Shown here: positions 17,485 to 26,652 of the stretch, one piece after another
Numbering within the stretch: the first letter of the stretch is position 1
How the letters are laid out: every line of letters starts with the position of its first letter
DNA from: Neobacillus sp. CF12
Lineage (GTDB): Bacteria; Bacillota; Bacilli; Bacillales; Cytobacillaceae
Assembly (NCBI RefSeq): GCF_030348765.1
Contig: NZ_JAUCEU010000007.1
Location: 4,871,501 to 4,935,500, forward strand
DNA: 64,000 nt
Direction of reading: 5' to 3'
Notes under the pieces: model-generated
What the model saw: only the letters and a program-made list of their open reading frames with translations
The model's database searches: none
Told to the model about the DNA's origin: nothing
Program-made: the position numbers and the translations under genes

Positions 17485-17792
17485 AAGGCTGTGTTAAACT
17501 TGAACGTTGATTTGTGCTCCACTAAGGAATGCTTCTTGGAATAGTCATCGCAGGGACAGGCGGTTTCTGCCTGTCCCGAGGCACTTCGCTTTCCGCAGGC
17601 GGTTCGGGAAGCCTCCTCGGCGCTAAGAGATAAGCGGGGTCTCCCCTGTCCCGTCCTCCTGCAGGACATTGATTTACTTCCTCGATTCTGCCCACGCACG
17701 AAGAAAATGCGATAGCATTTTCGAGGAGTCTTCGTGCCTTCCGCAAAAATCAACTTAGTTCTAAAATCAAAAGTTACCTTTAACACAGCCTT
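17485..17792. mobile_element. MITE-like 308-bp element carrying the Bacillaceae GC-rich intergenic repeat
   Basis: Perfect 14-bp terminal inverted repeats AAGGCTGTGTTAAA (17485-17498) and its complement (17779-17792) enclose a GC-rich core. The core has inner inverted ends GTTGATTT/AAATCAAC (17506-17513, 17747-17754). Read on the minus strand it contains GCGGAAGGCACGAAG, ATGTCCTGCAGG, GAGACCCCGC and GCGGAAAGCGAAGTGCC. I recall such blocks from many Bacillaceae genomes. No transposase or credible protein is encoded. A relative lies at 24530-24721. Confidence 0.75.
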
Positions 17793-17804
17793 CAAAAAAA
17801 AAAG

Positions 17805-17826
17805 GGACAAACCAATTTGTTTGTCC
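17805..17826 (-). terminator. Terminator for the XRE regulator gene
   Basis: GGACAAAC/GTTTGTCC stem with 6-nt loop, followed on the minus strand by a T-run of ten. Confidence 0.8.
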
Positions 17827-17911
17827 ACTTCAAAAAAGGGGGGAATACTAGAAAGCTTATATGTTAATGTTTTCCTATTTTTATTTGCTTTATACTTGTT
17901 GTTTTAAAAAT

Positions 17912-18127
17912 TTAAATGTGTTGGTCTTGTTGATCTAATAATAGTTCGGATGCAGGGATATCAAGGACGGTAGACAACTTCAGAAGAGTTTGGGTGCTTG
18001 GGATTTGCTCCCCAGATTCATATTTTTCGATGGTCTGTGTTCCTACTCTAATCTTTTGTGCCAATTCCTCTCGTGTCATTTTTAAATGTTCTCGATAACT
18101 TTTAATTGTACGGCCAATAGTATTCAT
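17912..18127 (-). CDS. Small XRE-family DNA-binding regulator
   Basis: 71 residues from the ATG whose complement is at 18125-18127. AGGAGAGGTG fits this start and overlaps a longer GTG alternative. Almost the whole protein is a lambda-repressor-type HTH: IKSYREHLKMTREELAQKI, then recognition helix TQTIEKYESGEQIPS. A short Gln/Asp tail follows. There is no ligand domain, as in SinR-like or toxin-antitoxin regulators, but no partner gene is adjacent. Targets are unknown. Confidence 0.8.
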   Translation of the reverse strand: MNTIGRTIKSYREHLKMTREELAQKIRVGTQTIEKYESGEQIPSTQTLLKLSTVLDIPASELLLDQQDQHI

Positions 18128-18332
18128 AATGATCACCTCTCCTACAAAGACATTATCTCACTTTTATATTAACATAAATTTCTTTTTTGTAGGAAATATC
18201 CCATTTGAACATTATGTTAACGTTTCCACTTACTTTAAAAGAAAAACCTTTTTTGATTAAATGTTCACAATGTGCTATAATTTCTTATTGCGTATATAGA
18301 AGATAAAATAATTATTTATTAGGAGTGTTTTC

Positions 18333-18737
18333 ATGACAGAAAAGATCGAAACTGGAAGTATTGTATTGGGCAAAGTAACTGGAATTCAACCATATGGTGC
18401 GTTCATAGCATTAGATGAAAATACACAAGGACTTGTGCATATTTCAGAAATCACGCATGGCTATGTAAAAGATATTAACGACCATCTTAAAGTTGGAGAT
18501 GAAGTGAAGGTAAAAGTATTATCCATTGACGAAAATGCAGGTAAAATTGGTTTATCTATCCGTGCAACAGAAGAAGCACCTGTTCAACAGGCTGTTGCTA
18601 AACCAAAGAAACCACGCAAGCGTCAAGCAGCTGCTATCGTACCAGAAGTTGATGGCCAACAAGGCTTTAACACGTTAAAAGATAAGCTGCAAGAATGGAT
18701 TGACCAGTCTCAACGCGAAGATTTAATTAAGAAATAA
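18333..18737 (+). CDS. yugI: S1 RNA-binding general stress protein YugI (GSP13)
   Basis: 134 residues, near the B. subtilis length (130). The S1 domain spans about residues 6-78 with the conserved GSIVLGKVTGIQPYGAF, GLVHISE, and VGDEVKVKVLSID. It is followed by a Lys/Arg-rich linker (KPKKPRKRQ) and an amphipathic C-terminal helix. B. subtilis GSP13 binds RNA and ribosomes and is induced under stress. AGGAGTGTTTTC precedes the ATG. Monocistronic. Confidence 0.9.
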   Translation: MTEKIETGSIVLGKVTGIQPYGAFIALDENTQGLVHISEITHGYVKDINDHLKVGDEVKVKVLSIDENAGKIGLSIRATEEAPVQQAVAKPKKPRKRQAAAIVPEVDGQQGFNTLKDKLQEWIDQSQREDLIKK

Positions 18738-18746
18738 GTAAAATTT

Positions 18747-18792
18747 AAAAACCTAGCACCATGCTACTATGTAGCAGGAGCTAGGTTTTTTA
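18747..18792 (+). terminator. Terminator after yugI
   Basis: An outer stem AAAACCTAGC/GCTAGGTTTT with an inner GCTA/TAGC helix, followed by T-run. Confidence 0.85.
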
Positions 18793-18845
18793 TTTATATT
18801 CTAAAGATTTTCACCATAATAGTTCATTCTTTTTGGTGACTCGGC

Positions 18846-18868
18846 TACAATATGTATGTACATACATA
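18846..18868. promoter_or_regulatory. rocD promoter -10 with adjoining 18-bp perfect palindrome
   Basis: TACAAT (18846-18851) as a likely -10 overlaps by one base the perfect palindrome TATGTATGTACATACATA (18851-18868). The palindrome would cover the transcription start, as expected for a repressor operator. No -12/-24 SigL element of the B. subtilis rocD type is seen. Confidence 0.6.
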
Positions 18869-18899
18869 ACACACCTTTGAAATGGAGTGAAATATATTA

Positions 18900-20099
18900 A
18901 TGACATCAGAACTGGAAACAAAAAGGTTAATTGAACAAACGGAAAAATATGGTGCTAATAATTACCATCCGCTGCCAATTGTGATTTCACGTGCTGAAGG
19001 AGTTTGGGTAGAAGACCCCGAAGGCAATAAATATATGGATATGTTAAGTGCTTATTCTGCCGTAAACCAAGGCCATCGTCATCCAAAAATCATACAAGCA
19101 TTAAAGGATCAAGCGGATAGGGTGACGTTAACCTCACGTGCCTTTCATAATGATCAATTAGGACCGTGGTATGAGAAGATATGTAAATTAACCAATAAAG
19201 AAATGGCGCTGCCAATGAATACCGGTGCTGAGGCAGTTGAAACAGCCATTAAGGCAGCCCGCCGCTGGTCTTATGATGTAAAGGGTGTTGCACAGGACCA
19301 AGCCGAAATTATCGCTTGTGTGGGCAACTTTCATGGCAGAACGATGACGGCAGTTTCCTTATCATCGGAAGCTGAATATAAAAGAGGTTTCGGACCAATG
19401 CTCCCAGGGATAAAACTTATCCCTTATGGAGATTTAGACGCTTTAAAATCGGCAATCTCCACTAATACCGCTGCATTTTTAATCGAACCTATTCAAGGCG
19501 AGGCTGGGATCGTTATTCCCCCAGAAGGATTTATGAAAGCAGCCTATGATGTATGTAAAGAAAATAATATACTCTTTATTGCGGATGAGATTCAAGCTGG
19601 GTTAGCTCGTACAGGAAAAATGTTTGCGTGTGAATGGGAAGGTTTTGAACCAGATATGTATATCCTTGGTAAAGCACTGGGCGGAGGTGTATTCCCTATT
19701 TCATGTGTAGTGGCAAACAAAGACATTTTAAGTGTGTTCAATCCAGGATCTCACGGTTCAACCTTTGGAGGAAACCCACTAGCATGTGCGGTATCAATCG
19801 CAGCACTAGATGTTCTTGTTGACGAAAAGCTTTCCGATAAATCATTGGAATTAGGGGAATATTTTGTAAGCAAATTAAAGGACATCCAAAACCCTAAGAT
19901 TAAGGAAATAAGAGGTAGAGGGTTGTTTATCGGGGTAGAATTGACCGAGCCAGCACGTAAGTATTGTGAAGAATTAAAAGGACAAGGGCTTTTATGTAAG
20001 GAAACACATGATACAGTGATTCGTTTTGCCCCTCCTCTGATTATTAGTAAAGATGAGTTAGATTGGGCTATTGAACGCATTAAAAAAGTGCTTGGCTAA
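18900..20099 (+). CDS. rocD: Ornithine aminotransferase
   Basis: A 399-residue class III PLP aminotransferase. It converts ornithine plus 2-oxoglutarate to glutamate semialdehyde and glutamate in arginine/ornithine breakdown. Seen are [12 protein letters not shown], the PLP phosphate-binding [12 protein letters not shown]229 in IADEIQ, and the Schiff-base lysine K258 in ILGKALGGG. These segments, with GNPLACAV, are diagnostic of RocD over other class III enzymes. It is followed 22 nt later by glutamate dehydrogenase, a logical pair. Confidence 0.95.
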   Translation: MTSELETKRLIEQTEKYGANNYHPLPIVISRAEGVWVEDPEGNKYMDMLSAYSAVNQGHRHPKIIQALKDQADRVTLTSRAFHNDQLGPWYEKICKLTNKEMALPMNTGAEAVETAIKAARRWSYDVKGVAQDQAEIIACVGNFHGRTMTAVSLSSEAEYKRGFGPMLPGIKLIPYGDLDALKSAISTNTAAFLIEPIQGEAGIVIPPEGFMKAAYDVCKENNILFIADEIQAGLARTGKMFACEWEGFEPDMYILGKALGGGVFPISCVVANKDILSVFNPGSHGSTFGGNPLACAVSIAALDVLVDEKLSDKSLELGEYFVSKLKDIQNPKIKEIRGRGLFIGVELTEPARKYCEELKGQGLLCKETHDTVIRFAPPLIISKDELDWAIERIKKVLG

Positions 20100-20121
20100 A
20101 TGAAAAGATAGAGGTGCCAAA

Positions 20122-21411
20122 ATGGGGAAGAATGATGTAACAAATCGTGTAGGTGAAAATGATAAAGAGGAAGAAAACTTAAATCTTCTTACATCAACAC
20201 AGATTGTTATTCATGATGCACTAAAACGACTTGGGTTTCCGGAAAATGCATTTGAATTGTTGAAGGAACCTGTAAGGATGCTGAATGTCAGGATTCCGGT
20301 TCGGATGGATGATGGTTCTGTTAAAGTTTTTTCTGGCTATCGGGCTCAACATAATGATTCGGTTGGTCCGACAATTGGTGGTGTTCGTTTTCATCCTAAA
20401 ATCCATGAGGATGAGGTAAAAGCATTGTCGATGTGGATGAGTTTGAAATGCGGAATTGCTGACTTACCCTTTGGAGGTGGAAAGGGAGGTATTCTTTGTA
20501 ACCCCCGAACACTTTCATTTGGTGAACTTGAACGTTTAAGCCGCGGATATGTTCGTGCTATTAGTCAAATTGTCGGTCCAACCAAAGATATCCCGGCACC
20601 GGATATGTATACAAATTCTCAAATTATGGCCTGGATGATGGATGAATATAGCCGTCTTCGTAAATTCGACTCTCCTGGCTTTATTACAGGAAAGCCACTA
20701 ATTCTCGGGGGCTCAGAAGGCAGGGAAGAAGCAGGGGCACTAGGAGCAGCAATTTGTATTGAAGAGGCTGCAAAAATACGCGGGCTTACCATTAAAGGAG
20801 CCCGTATCATTGTTCAAGGATTTGGTAATGCAGGCAGTTATATTGCAAAATTTATGCATGAATTAGGAGCTATTGTTGTTGGGATATCTGATGTATATGG
20901 TGCCCTTTACGACCCAGATGGTCTTAATATAGAGTATTTGCTGCATCGTCGCGACAGTTTTGGCACATTTACTACCCTATTTGACGGTACGATCACCAAT
21001 GAAGAATTGCTTGAGCAAGAATGTGATATTCTTGTACCTGCAGCGACATCCAATCAAATTACAGCTAAAAATGCTAATAGCATAAAGGCCAAGATTGTTG
21101 TGGAGGCTGCCAATGGTCCTACAACGATAGAAGCAACAAGAATTCTGTCTGAACGGGGCATACTGCTTGTTCCAGATGTGTTGGCGGGATCTGGCGGCGT
21201 TACTGTCTCTTATTTTGAGTGGGTACAGAATAAGCAAGGCTATTATTGGGATGAAAACGAGGTAAAAGCAAGATTACGTAGAAAAATGGTGTCTGCTTTT
21301 CAGCAAATCTATGAAATCTCAAAGAACAGCAATGTAAATTTGCGTGTTGCGGCTTATATGGTCGGGGTAAGAAAAATGGTTGAGGCCTCAGAGTTTAGGG
21401 GATGGATATAA
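20122..21411 (+). CDS. rocG: NAD-specific glutamate dehydrogenase (RocG/GudB type)
   Basis: 429 residues, slightly longer than B. subtilis RocG (424) through an acidic N-terminal extension. The catalytic lysine is K121 in LPFGGGKGGI. Substrate and NAD motifs GPTIGGVRFHP, IVQGFGNAGS and the C-terminal EASEFRGWI are present. It deaminates glutamate to 2-oxoglutarate and ammonium. Position directly behind rocD (same strand, 22-nt gap, AGAGGTGCC site) argues for a catabolic role. B. subtilis has two paralogues (rocG, gudB), and sequence alone does not decide which this is. Confidence 0.92.
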   Translation: MGKNDVTNRVGENDKEEENLNLLTSTQIVIHDALKRLGFPENAFELLKEPVRMLNVRIPVRMDDGSVKVFSGYRAQHNDSVGPTIGGVRFHPKIHEDEVKALSMWMSLKCGIADLPFGGGKGGILCNPRTLSFGELERLSRGYVRAISQIVGPTKDIPAPDMYTNSQIMAWMMDEYSRLRKFDSPGFITGKPLILGGSEGREEAGALGAAICIEEAAKIRGLTIKGARIIVQGFGNAGSYIAKFMHELGAIVVGISDVYGALYDPDGLNIEYLLHRRDSFGTFTTLFDGTITNEELLEQECDILVPAATSNQITAKNANSIKAKIVVEAANGPTTIEATRILSERGILLVPDVLAGSGGVTVSYFEWVQNKQGYYWDENEVKARLRRKMVSAFQQIYEISKNSNVNLRVAAYMVGVRKMVEASEFRGWI

Positions 21412-21442
21412 AAAATCCTTGCAATAGGTTTGCAAGGATTTT
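21412..21442. terminator. Bidirectional terminator, rocG/yuzA
   Basis: A perfect 13-bp stem AAAATCCTTGCAA and complement with a short loop. Confidence 0.9.
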
Positions 21443-21446
21443 CTTG

Positions 21447-21677
21447 TTACCTCGTTGTTTCTGTTTCTGGCTCTCTTACATACTGTTCATTTGGTTTGAA
21501 GAGTAATCCCAAGTTAATAAGTCCAGCGATACCAACTAGACCGTAAATAATCCTTGATAATGCTGAATTATCTCCAAAAATGGCTTCAACTAAATTAAAT
21601 CCAAAAAAACCAATTAATCCCCAATTGATGGCACCAATGATGGTAAGAATTAAAGCAATTCTTTGAATAGTACTCAA
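21447..21677 (-). CDS. yuzA: Small membrane protein YuzA (DUF378)
   Basis: 76 residues, as in B. subtilis YuzA (78). There are two transmembrane helices, about residues 6-28 and 40-60, with the DUF378 hallmark IIGAINWGLIGFF and IYGLVGIAGL. An acidic, charged C-terminus follows. Function unknown. AGGAGGAATCTAG precedes the start. Confidence 0.88.
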   Translation of the reverse strand: MSTIQRIALILTIIGAINWGLIGFFGFNLVEAIFGDNSALSRIIYGLVGIAGLINLGLLFKPNEQYVREPETETTR

Positions 21678-21810
21678 ACTAGATTCCTCCTATCAATTAT
21701 GTGGTTCAGGATTAGGTTGCTAATAAATAGAAGGTAATATTCATTGCTGTATCCTTTGCAAAATATTTTTTTATCAATAATAATTGGATGTGGAAAGGAA
21801 GGTGCATATC

Positions 21811-22974
21811 ATGCAAAATTTTACTTATTGGAATCCAACCAAATTAATCTTTGGTAAAGACCAGCTGGAGCAATTAAAAAAGGAAGTTCCTCTCTATGGA
21901 AAAAAGGTGTTAGTTGTTTATGGTGGGGGCAGCATAAAGCGCAGCGGTCTTTATGACAAGGTGATCAATTTACTGAATGAAATTGATGCTCAAGTGTATG
22001 AATTACCTGGAGTTGAACCAAATCCTCGAATTACTACTGCTCGTAAAGGAGTAGAAATTTGTAAAAGTGAAGGGATTGACCTTCTATTAGCAGTTGGGGG
22101 CGGAAGTGTCATCGATTGTACGAAATTGATTGCTGCGGGTGCTAAATACGATGGTGATGCTTGGGACTTAGTAATTAGAAAAGCTGCGGTAACTGAGGCA
22201 TTACCATTTGGAACGGTCCTGACCTTAGCCGCTACCGGTTCAGAAATGAATTCAGGGTCTGTTATTACCAATTGGGAGACGAATGAAAAATATGGATGGG
22301 GAAGTCCTTTTACTTTTCCAAAGTTCTCAATCCTAGATCCTGTACATACATTTTCTGTTCCAAGAGACCAGACCATCTATGGAATTGTCGATATGATGTC
22401 CCATGTATTAGAACACTACTTTCATTTGGAGGAAAATACATTATTCCAAGATCATATGTGTGAATCCTTACTTATTACAGTGATGGAAACAGCACCTAAA
22501 CTGCTCGAGAATTTAGAAAGTTATGAACACCGTGCGACGATTCTTTATAGCGGAACCATGGCTTTAAACGGTATTTTAAACATGGGTTACCGTGGTGATT
22601 GGGCGACCCATAATCTAGAACATGCCGTTTCAGCCGTATATGATATTCCGCATGGCGGTGGTCTTGCGATTTTATTTCCTCACTGGATGAAACATAACCT
22701 GAAAGTAAAGCCAGAGCGCTTTAAGCAGCTGGCGGTACGTGTATTTGGAGTAGATCCTGAAGGTAAAAGTGCAGAAGAGGCTGGGCTTGAAGGCATTCAA
22801 AAGTTACGTGAATATTGGAATAGTATTGGTGCACCAGCACATTTAGCTGATTATAATATTGATGACAGCAAGATTGAGTTAATGGCTGACAGAGCAATGG
22901 TTTACGGTGAATTCGGTAACTTTGCTAAATTAAATCGAGAAGACGTTATATCCATTTATCGTGAGTCACTATAA
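21811..22974 (+). CDS. yugJ: Iron-containing alcohol dehydrogenase YugJ (butanol dehydrogenase type)
   Basis: 387 residues from ATG 21811, exactly the YugJ length. GGAAAGGAAGGTG just upstream excludes the TTG at 21784. A group III Fe-ADH: NAD(P) motif [12 protein letters not shown], and metal-ligand regions D in [10 protein letters not shown] with H residues there and in [14 protein letters not shown]. It probably oxidises or reduces primary alcohols and aldehydes such as butanol/butanal with NAD(P)H. Next to pgi, as in the B. subtilis yug region. Confidence 0.92.
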   Translation: MQNFTYWNPTKLIFGKDQLEQLKKEVPLYGKKVLVVYGGGSIKRSGLYDKVINLLNEIDAQVYELPGVEPNPRITTARKGVEICKSEGIDLLLAVGGGSVIDCTKLIAAGAKYDGDAWDLVIRKAAVTEALPFGTVLTLAATGSEMNSGSVITNWETNEKYGWGSPFTFPKFSILDPVHTFSVPRDQTIYGIVDMMSHVLEHYFHLEENTLFQDHMCESLLITVMETAPKLLENLESYEHRATILYSGTMALNGILNMGYRGDWATHNLEHAVSAVYDIPHGGGLAILFPHWMKHNLKVKPERFKQLAVRVFGVDPEGKSAEEAGLEGIQKLREYWNSIGAPAHLADYNIDDSKIELMADRAMVYGEFGNFAKLNREDVISIYRESL

Positions 22975-22982
22975 AGAAACCA

Positions 22983-23013
22983 AACGGGCATTTTTCGATG
23001 CTCGTTCTTTTTT
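22983..23013 (+). terminator. Terminator after yugJ
   Basis: AACGGGCAT/ATGCTCGTT stem (one wobble), 6-nt loop, TTCTTTTTTC. Confidence 0.8.
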
Positions 23014-23143
23014 CGACAAAATTTTTCTAAGTGTAAAAAATTTGGCGAAAATGGGTACGCTTACAAGGGGAGACCATTCTTGATAATCTGTCCAGCATTC
23101 GATAAAGTGATTAATGATAAATAAATTATGGAGGATTCAATAC

Positions 23144-24490
23144 ATGACACACATACGTTTTGATTATTCAAAAGCGTTAGCCTTCTTTGCAGAACATGAA
23201 ATTACATATTTACGTGATGCCGTAAAGGTGGCACACCATTCCCTGCATGAGCAAACAGGAGCTGGAAGCGACTTTTTAGGATGGATAGACCTTCCTACAA
23301 ATTACGACAAGGAAGAGTTTTCACGTATTAAGCAATCTGCAGAAAAAATTAAATCAGATTCTGATGTACTTCTAGTAATTGGGATAGGCGGTTCCTATTT
23401 AGGGGCAAGAGCTGCAATTGAAATGTTACAGCATAGCTTCTACAATTCACTGCCAAAAGAAAAACGGAAAACACCACAAATTATTTTTGTTGGTAACAAT
23501 ATCAGTTCTACCTATATGAGAGATGTAATGGATCTCCTTGATGGGAAAGACTTTTCAGTAAACGTTATTTCAAAGTCTGGAACGACAACAGAACCTGCCA
23601 TTGCCTTTAGAATCTTCCGTAAGCTCCTTGAAGAAAAATATGGTGTGGAAGAAGCACGCAAGAGAATTTATGCAACGACAGACAAAGCAAGAGGTGCCTT
23701 GAAAACCTTAGCTAACGAAGAAGGTTATGAATCTTTTGTGATTGCAGATGATATTGGCGGACGCTATTCTGTATTAACTGCAGTCGGCTTACTTCCTATC
23801 GCTGTTAGCGGTGCAGACATCGATAAGATGATGGAGGGGGCAGCAAAAGCACAAGAAGACTTCGGCCACTCTGAGTTAGAAGAAAATCCTGCCTACCAAT
23901 ATGCTGCTGTTAGAAATGCGCTATATAATAAAGGGAAAACCATTGAAATGCTGATCAATTATGAGCCAGGATTACAATATTTTTCTGAATGGTGGAAGCA
24001 GTTATTTGGAGAAAGTGAAGGAAAAGACCAAAAAGGTATTTACCCTTCTTCTGCGAACTTCTCAACAGATCTCCATTCACTTGGACAGTATGTACAAGAA
24101 GGTCGCCGTGATTTATTCGAAACCGTCATTAAAGTAGAAAAACCACGCCATGAATTGATTATCGAAGAAGCCGAAAGTGATTTAGACGGATTAAATTATC
24201 TTGCTGGTCAATCCGTTGACTTTGTAAACAATAAAGCATTCCAAGGAACCATGCTTGCCCATACAGATGGTGGAGTTCCAAACCTAATCGTATCCATTCC
24301 TGAGCAAGATGAATATACGTTCGGCTACCTAGTCTACTTCTTTGAAAAGGCTTGTGCAATGAGCGGATACTTACTAGGAGTGAATCCTTTTGACCAGCCA
24401 GGAGTAGAAGCTTATAAAGTAAACATGTTTGCATTACTTGGCAAGCCAGGCTTCGAAGAAAAGAAAGCAGAACTTGAAAAAAGACTTTAA
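23144..24490 (+). CDS. pgi: Glucose-6-phosphate isomerase
   Basis: 448 residues from ATG 23144, chosen because GGAGG at 23129-23133 precedes it and is internal to the longer reading from 23114. PGI signatures are visible: [16 protein letters not shown], the [10 protein letters not shown] phosphate loop, [36 protein letters not shown] and the C-terminal [12 protein letters not shown]. It interconverts glucose-6-P and fructose-6-P in glycolysis and gluconeogenesis. Size matches B. subtilis (about 450). Confidence 0.97.
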   Translation: MTHIRFDYSKALAFFAEHEITYLRDAVKVAHHSLHEQTGAGSDFLGWIDLPTNYDKEEFSRIKQSAEKIKSDSDVLLVIGIGGSYLGARAAIEMLQHSFYNSLPKEKRKTPQIIFVGNNISSTYMRDVMDLLDGKDFSVNVISKSGTTTEPAIAFRIFRKLLEEKYGVEEARKRIYATTDKARGALKTLANEEGYESFVIADDIGGRYSVLTAVGLLPIAVSGADIDKMMEGAAKAQEDFGHSELEENPAYQYAAVRNALYNKGKTIEMLINYEPGLQYFSEWWKQLFGESEGKDQKGIYPSSANFSTDLHSLGQYVQEGRRDLFETVIKVEKPRHELIIEEAESDLDGLNYLAGQSVDFVNNKAFQGTMLAHTDGGVPNLIVSIPEQDEYTFGYLVYFFEKACAMSGYLLGVNPFDQPGVEAYKVNMFALLGKPGFEEKKAELEKRL

Positions 24491-24529
24491 TTAGTGACTA
24501 TGTTTAAGCAAATACTGATTTTGCCACTC

Positions 24530-24721
24530 TGTTAATTGGAGCGGAAGGCGCTTGATCCTCGAAAATGCTATCGCATTTTCTTCGTGCGGTGATTATTCGA
24601 GGAAGTAAATTCAATGTCCTGCGGAATGAACGAGCACCGTGAGACCCCACAGGCCGGAACGACCGAGGAGGCTCACGGGCGAGCCAGCGGAAAGCATAGC
24701 GCATGGAGCGGAAATTAACAG
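24530..24721. repeat. Second copy of the Bacillaceae GC-rich intergenic repeat
   Basis: A 192-bp block ended by perfect 9-bp inverted repeats CTGTTAATT/AATTAACAG. It shares with the element at 17.5 kb the segments TCGAAAATGCTATCGCATTTT, TTCGTGCG, CGAGGAAGTAAAT, AATGTCCTGCGG, GAGACCCC, GAGGAGGCTC and GCGGAAAGC. It lies in the opposite orientation to that copy, and the outer 14-bp ends found there are missing here. Inserted between pgi and its terminator. Confidence 0.85.
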
Positions 24722-24755
24722 ACCAATATTATTAGCACAAACTAATAAAATTTGT

Positions 24756-24786
24756 AGAGTACTGAGAAAATCAGTACTCTATTTTT
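24756..24786 (+). terminator. Terminator downstream of pgi and the repeat
   Basis: A perfect 10-bp stem AGAGTACTGA/TCAGTACTCT with 5-nt loop and ATTTTTT tail. Confidence 0.85.
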
Positions 24787-24835
24787 TAACTTTTTTGGAG
24801 AAACTAATAAATAATGATGATAAGGGGGCTCGATC

Positions 24836-25234
24836 ATGATTGAAATACCATCAAGTGTAGAAGGTAAGCAGTTTGATTTGTATAAGCTGGAACAAAAATT
24901 AAAGCCAATCGGTTATTCCATTGGAGGTAACTGGGATTATGACCACGGTGCCTTTGACTACAAAATAAATGATGAAGTGGGCTATCAGTTTCTTAGGCTG
25001 CCATTTTCGGCAATAGATGGCCAGTTAGACGCACGAAACTGTACGGTAGAGCTTGGGCGTCCATTCCTATTGTCTCATAAGTATCAAATAGGGCTTGATG
25101 ACCATATTGGCGATGCAGGCACTTTAAATCAGTTTTCAGAACCAGTTGATAAGGACGCAAGTTTTCCTGAACAGTATATTGAAACAGGGAAAACCCTTGT
25201 TAAAGAACTAGAATCAATATTGAGTACTGAATAA
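24836..25234 (+). CDS. yugN: YugN-like family protein
   Basis: 132 residues, matching YugN (about 133). The family is defined in Bacillus and has no assigned function. Visible features are IGGNWDYDHGAFDYKI, FLRLPFSAIDGQLD and RPFLLSHKYQIGLD, consistent with a compact alpha/beta cytosolic protein. A strong site TAAGGGGGCTCGATC precedes ATG 24836. Confidence 0.82.
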   Translation: MIEIPSSVEGKQFDLYKLEQKLKPIGYSIGGNWDYDHGAFDYKINDEVGYQFLRLPFSAIDGQLDARNCTVELGRPFLLSHKYQIGLDDHIGDAGTLNQFSEPVDKDASFPEQYIETGKTLVKELESILSTE

Positions 25235-25382
25235 CCATTTTCGGCATGAGAACATTGTACTAGGATAATGTTCACGAAACCTACAATTATTTTTCTTTAT
25301 ACTACTTGTATTAAAGTGTAAAAATTTATAAATTAAGGTTAATAATATTAATATGTTATAAACATGAAAAGAGGGTTAAGCT

Positions 25383-25547
25383 ATGGAAATGAGCATGGAC
25401 TATTTGTTATCTGATATTGAGAAGACCAGAATTGAAATGATTGATTTAGCACAACAATATGGATATTCAAACCCAAATGTTGTTCAATGCAGCCAAAAGC
25501 TTGATCTCCTTTTAAATGTTTATCGGAACATACAGGTAAAACACTAA
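25383..25547 (+). CDS. Spo0E-like aspartyl-phosphate phosphatase
   Basis: A 54-residue ORF preceded by AAGAGGGTTAAGCT. Two predicted helices carry the Spo0E-family signature S37-Q-K-L-D41 in CSQKLDLLLNVY, followed by a short basic tail. Family members (Spo0E, YisI, YnzD) dephosphorylate Spo0A~P and delay sporulation. ATG 25395 is an alternative start. The gene is so short that automatic annotation often misses it. Isolated between yugN and gtaB with its own terminator. Confidence 0.8.
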   Translation: MEMSMDYLLSDIEKTRIEMIDLAQQYGYSNPNVVQCSQKLDLLLNVYRNIQVKH

Positions 25548-25558
25548 TAAATTAATAA

Positions 25559-25597
25559 AAAATGAACCTCCCTTAAATTGGAAGGTTCATTTTTTAT
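25559..25597. terminator. Bidirectional terminator, Spo0E-like ORF / gtaB
   Basis: AATGAACCT/AGGTTCATT stem extended by CC/GG with a bulged A, bordered by A- and T-runs. Confidence 0.85.
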
Positions 25598-26474
25598 TAG
25601 GGCCATTTTCTACCTTATTCAAGGTTTCCTGTAAATATTGTTTCAGTTTATTCCTTAAATCTGGGCGTTTAAATGCAAATTCGATAGAGGCCTGTAAAAA
25701 TCCAAACTTATCACCGACATCATAGCGTGTTCCTTTTATCAGATAAGAGAAAATTGGCTCGCGAGCTAGCAGACGATCGATGGCCTCTGTTAATTGAATT
25801 TCCCCGTTTGAATCAGGTGTCCCCTTTTCTAACATCTCAAAAATAGTGGGAGTTAATATATATCTCCCAACAATGGCATGTGTGGAGGGTGCTTCGGTAA
25901 TGGCTGGTTTTTCTATAAGGCTTTGAACCTTATACAAGTCTTTATAGGGGTATGAATAATCAACAATCCCATACTTGACAACATCTTCTTTCGGAACCTC
26001 TTTACAGCCAAGAATAGTGGACTGAACCTCATTGTATTTCTCTATCATTTGCCTTAATGCAGGGGATTCACTATCAATAACATCATCCCCAAGGAGGACA
26101 GCAAAGGGTTCATTGCCAATAAACTTTTTTGCACATAGAATGGCATGACCCAGTCCCAAAGGTTCCTTCTGGCGGACATAATGAATGTCAGCTAGACTAG
26201 AAATTTTTTGGACTACTTTTAGCATTTTTATTTTTCCACTGGTTTTTAATTGCATTTCTAGTTCTAAAGATTTATCAAAATGGTCTTCTATTGCCCGCTT
26301 ATTTTTTCCTGTAACAATAATGATATCTTCAATTCCGGAGAGGACCGCTTCTTCAACAATATATTGAATCGTCGGTTTATCGACAATTGGCAGCATTTCT
26401 TTCGGCTGCGCCTTCGTTGCAGGCAAAAATCGAGTCCCCAACCCAGCGGCAGGAATGACAGCTTTTTTAATCAT
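25587..26474 (-). CDS. gtaB: UTP-glucose-1-phosphate uridylyltransferase
   Basis: 295 residues from the ATG at 26474. AAGGGGGTG upstream of it makes the longer reading to 26504 unlikely. The nucleotidyltransferase signature GLGTRFLPATKAQPKEMLP lies at residues 11-29, with the GDD metal site in VLLGDDVID and the substrate lysine in SLIEKP. It makes UDP-glucose for teichoic acid glucosylation, glycolipid anchor and envelope sugars. It is divergent from a three-gene lipid-linked glycosylation cluster that would use UDP-glucose, a meaningful neighbourhood. Confidence 0.93.
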   Translation of the reverse strand: MIKKAVIPAAGLGTRFLPATKAQPKEMLPIVDKPTIQYIVEEAVLSGIEDIIIVTGKNKRAIEDHFDKSLELEMQLKTSGKIKMLKVVQKISSLADIHYVRQKEPLGLGHAILCAKKFIGNEPFAVLLGDDVIDSESPALRQMIEKYNEVQSTILGCKEVPKEDVVKYGIVDYSYPYKDLYKVQSLIEKPAITEAPSTHAIVGRYILTPTIFEMLEKGTPDSNGEIQLTEAIDRLLAREPIFSYLIKGTRYDVGDKFGFLQASIEFAFKRPDLRNKLKQYLQETLNKVENGPNKK

Positions 26475-26652
26475 CAATGCACCCCCTTTTTTCCTTAAAG
26501 TCACAGACCCCTTTTATCCTATGCACCTAAAAAGATAATTAGTATTAAGGCAACTATTAGGAAAACAATTGATAAAAAGGAATAATTTCCAGTCCAAATG
26601 CAAACTTTATTACTTGAAGCAAGGTTCGAGGACGAGGGCTAAGAGGTGTGAA

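Noticed and set aside
17522..17828. Minus-strand ORFs of 74 and 125 codons inside the GC-rich repeat
   Set aside because: They run through the inverted-repeat element, lack ribosome sites and have Arg/Pro/Ala composition typical of non-coding GC-rich DNA.
18820..18870. SigL (-12/-24) promoter of rocD
   Set aside because: A TTGG is present, but the GC element is at the wrong distance (7 instead of 10 bp).
24504..24839. ORFs of 66 codons on both strands in the second GC-rich repeat
   Set aside because: They overlap each other, the repeat and the pgi terminator, with no start signals.
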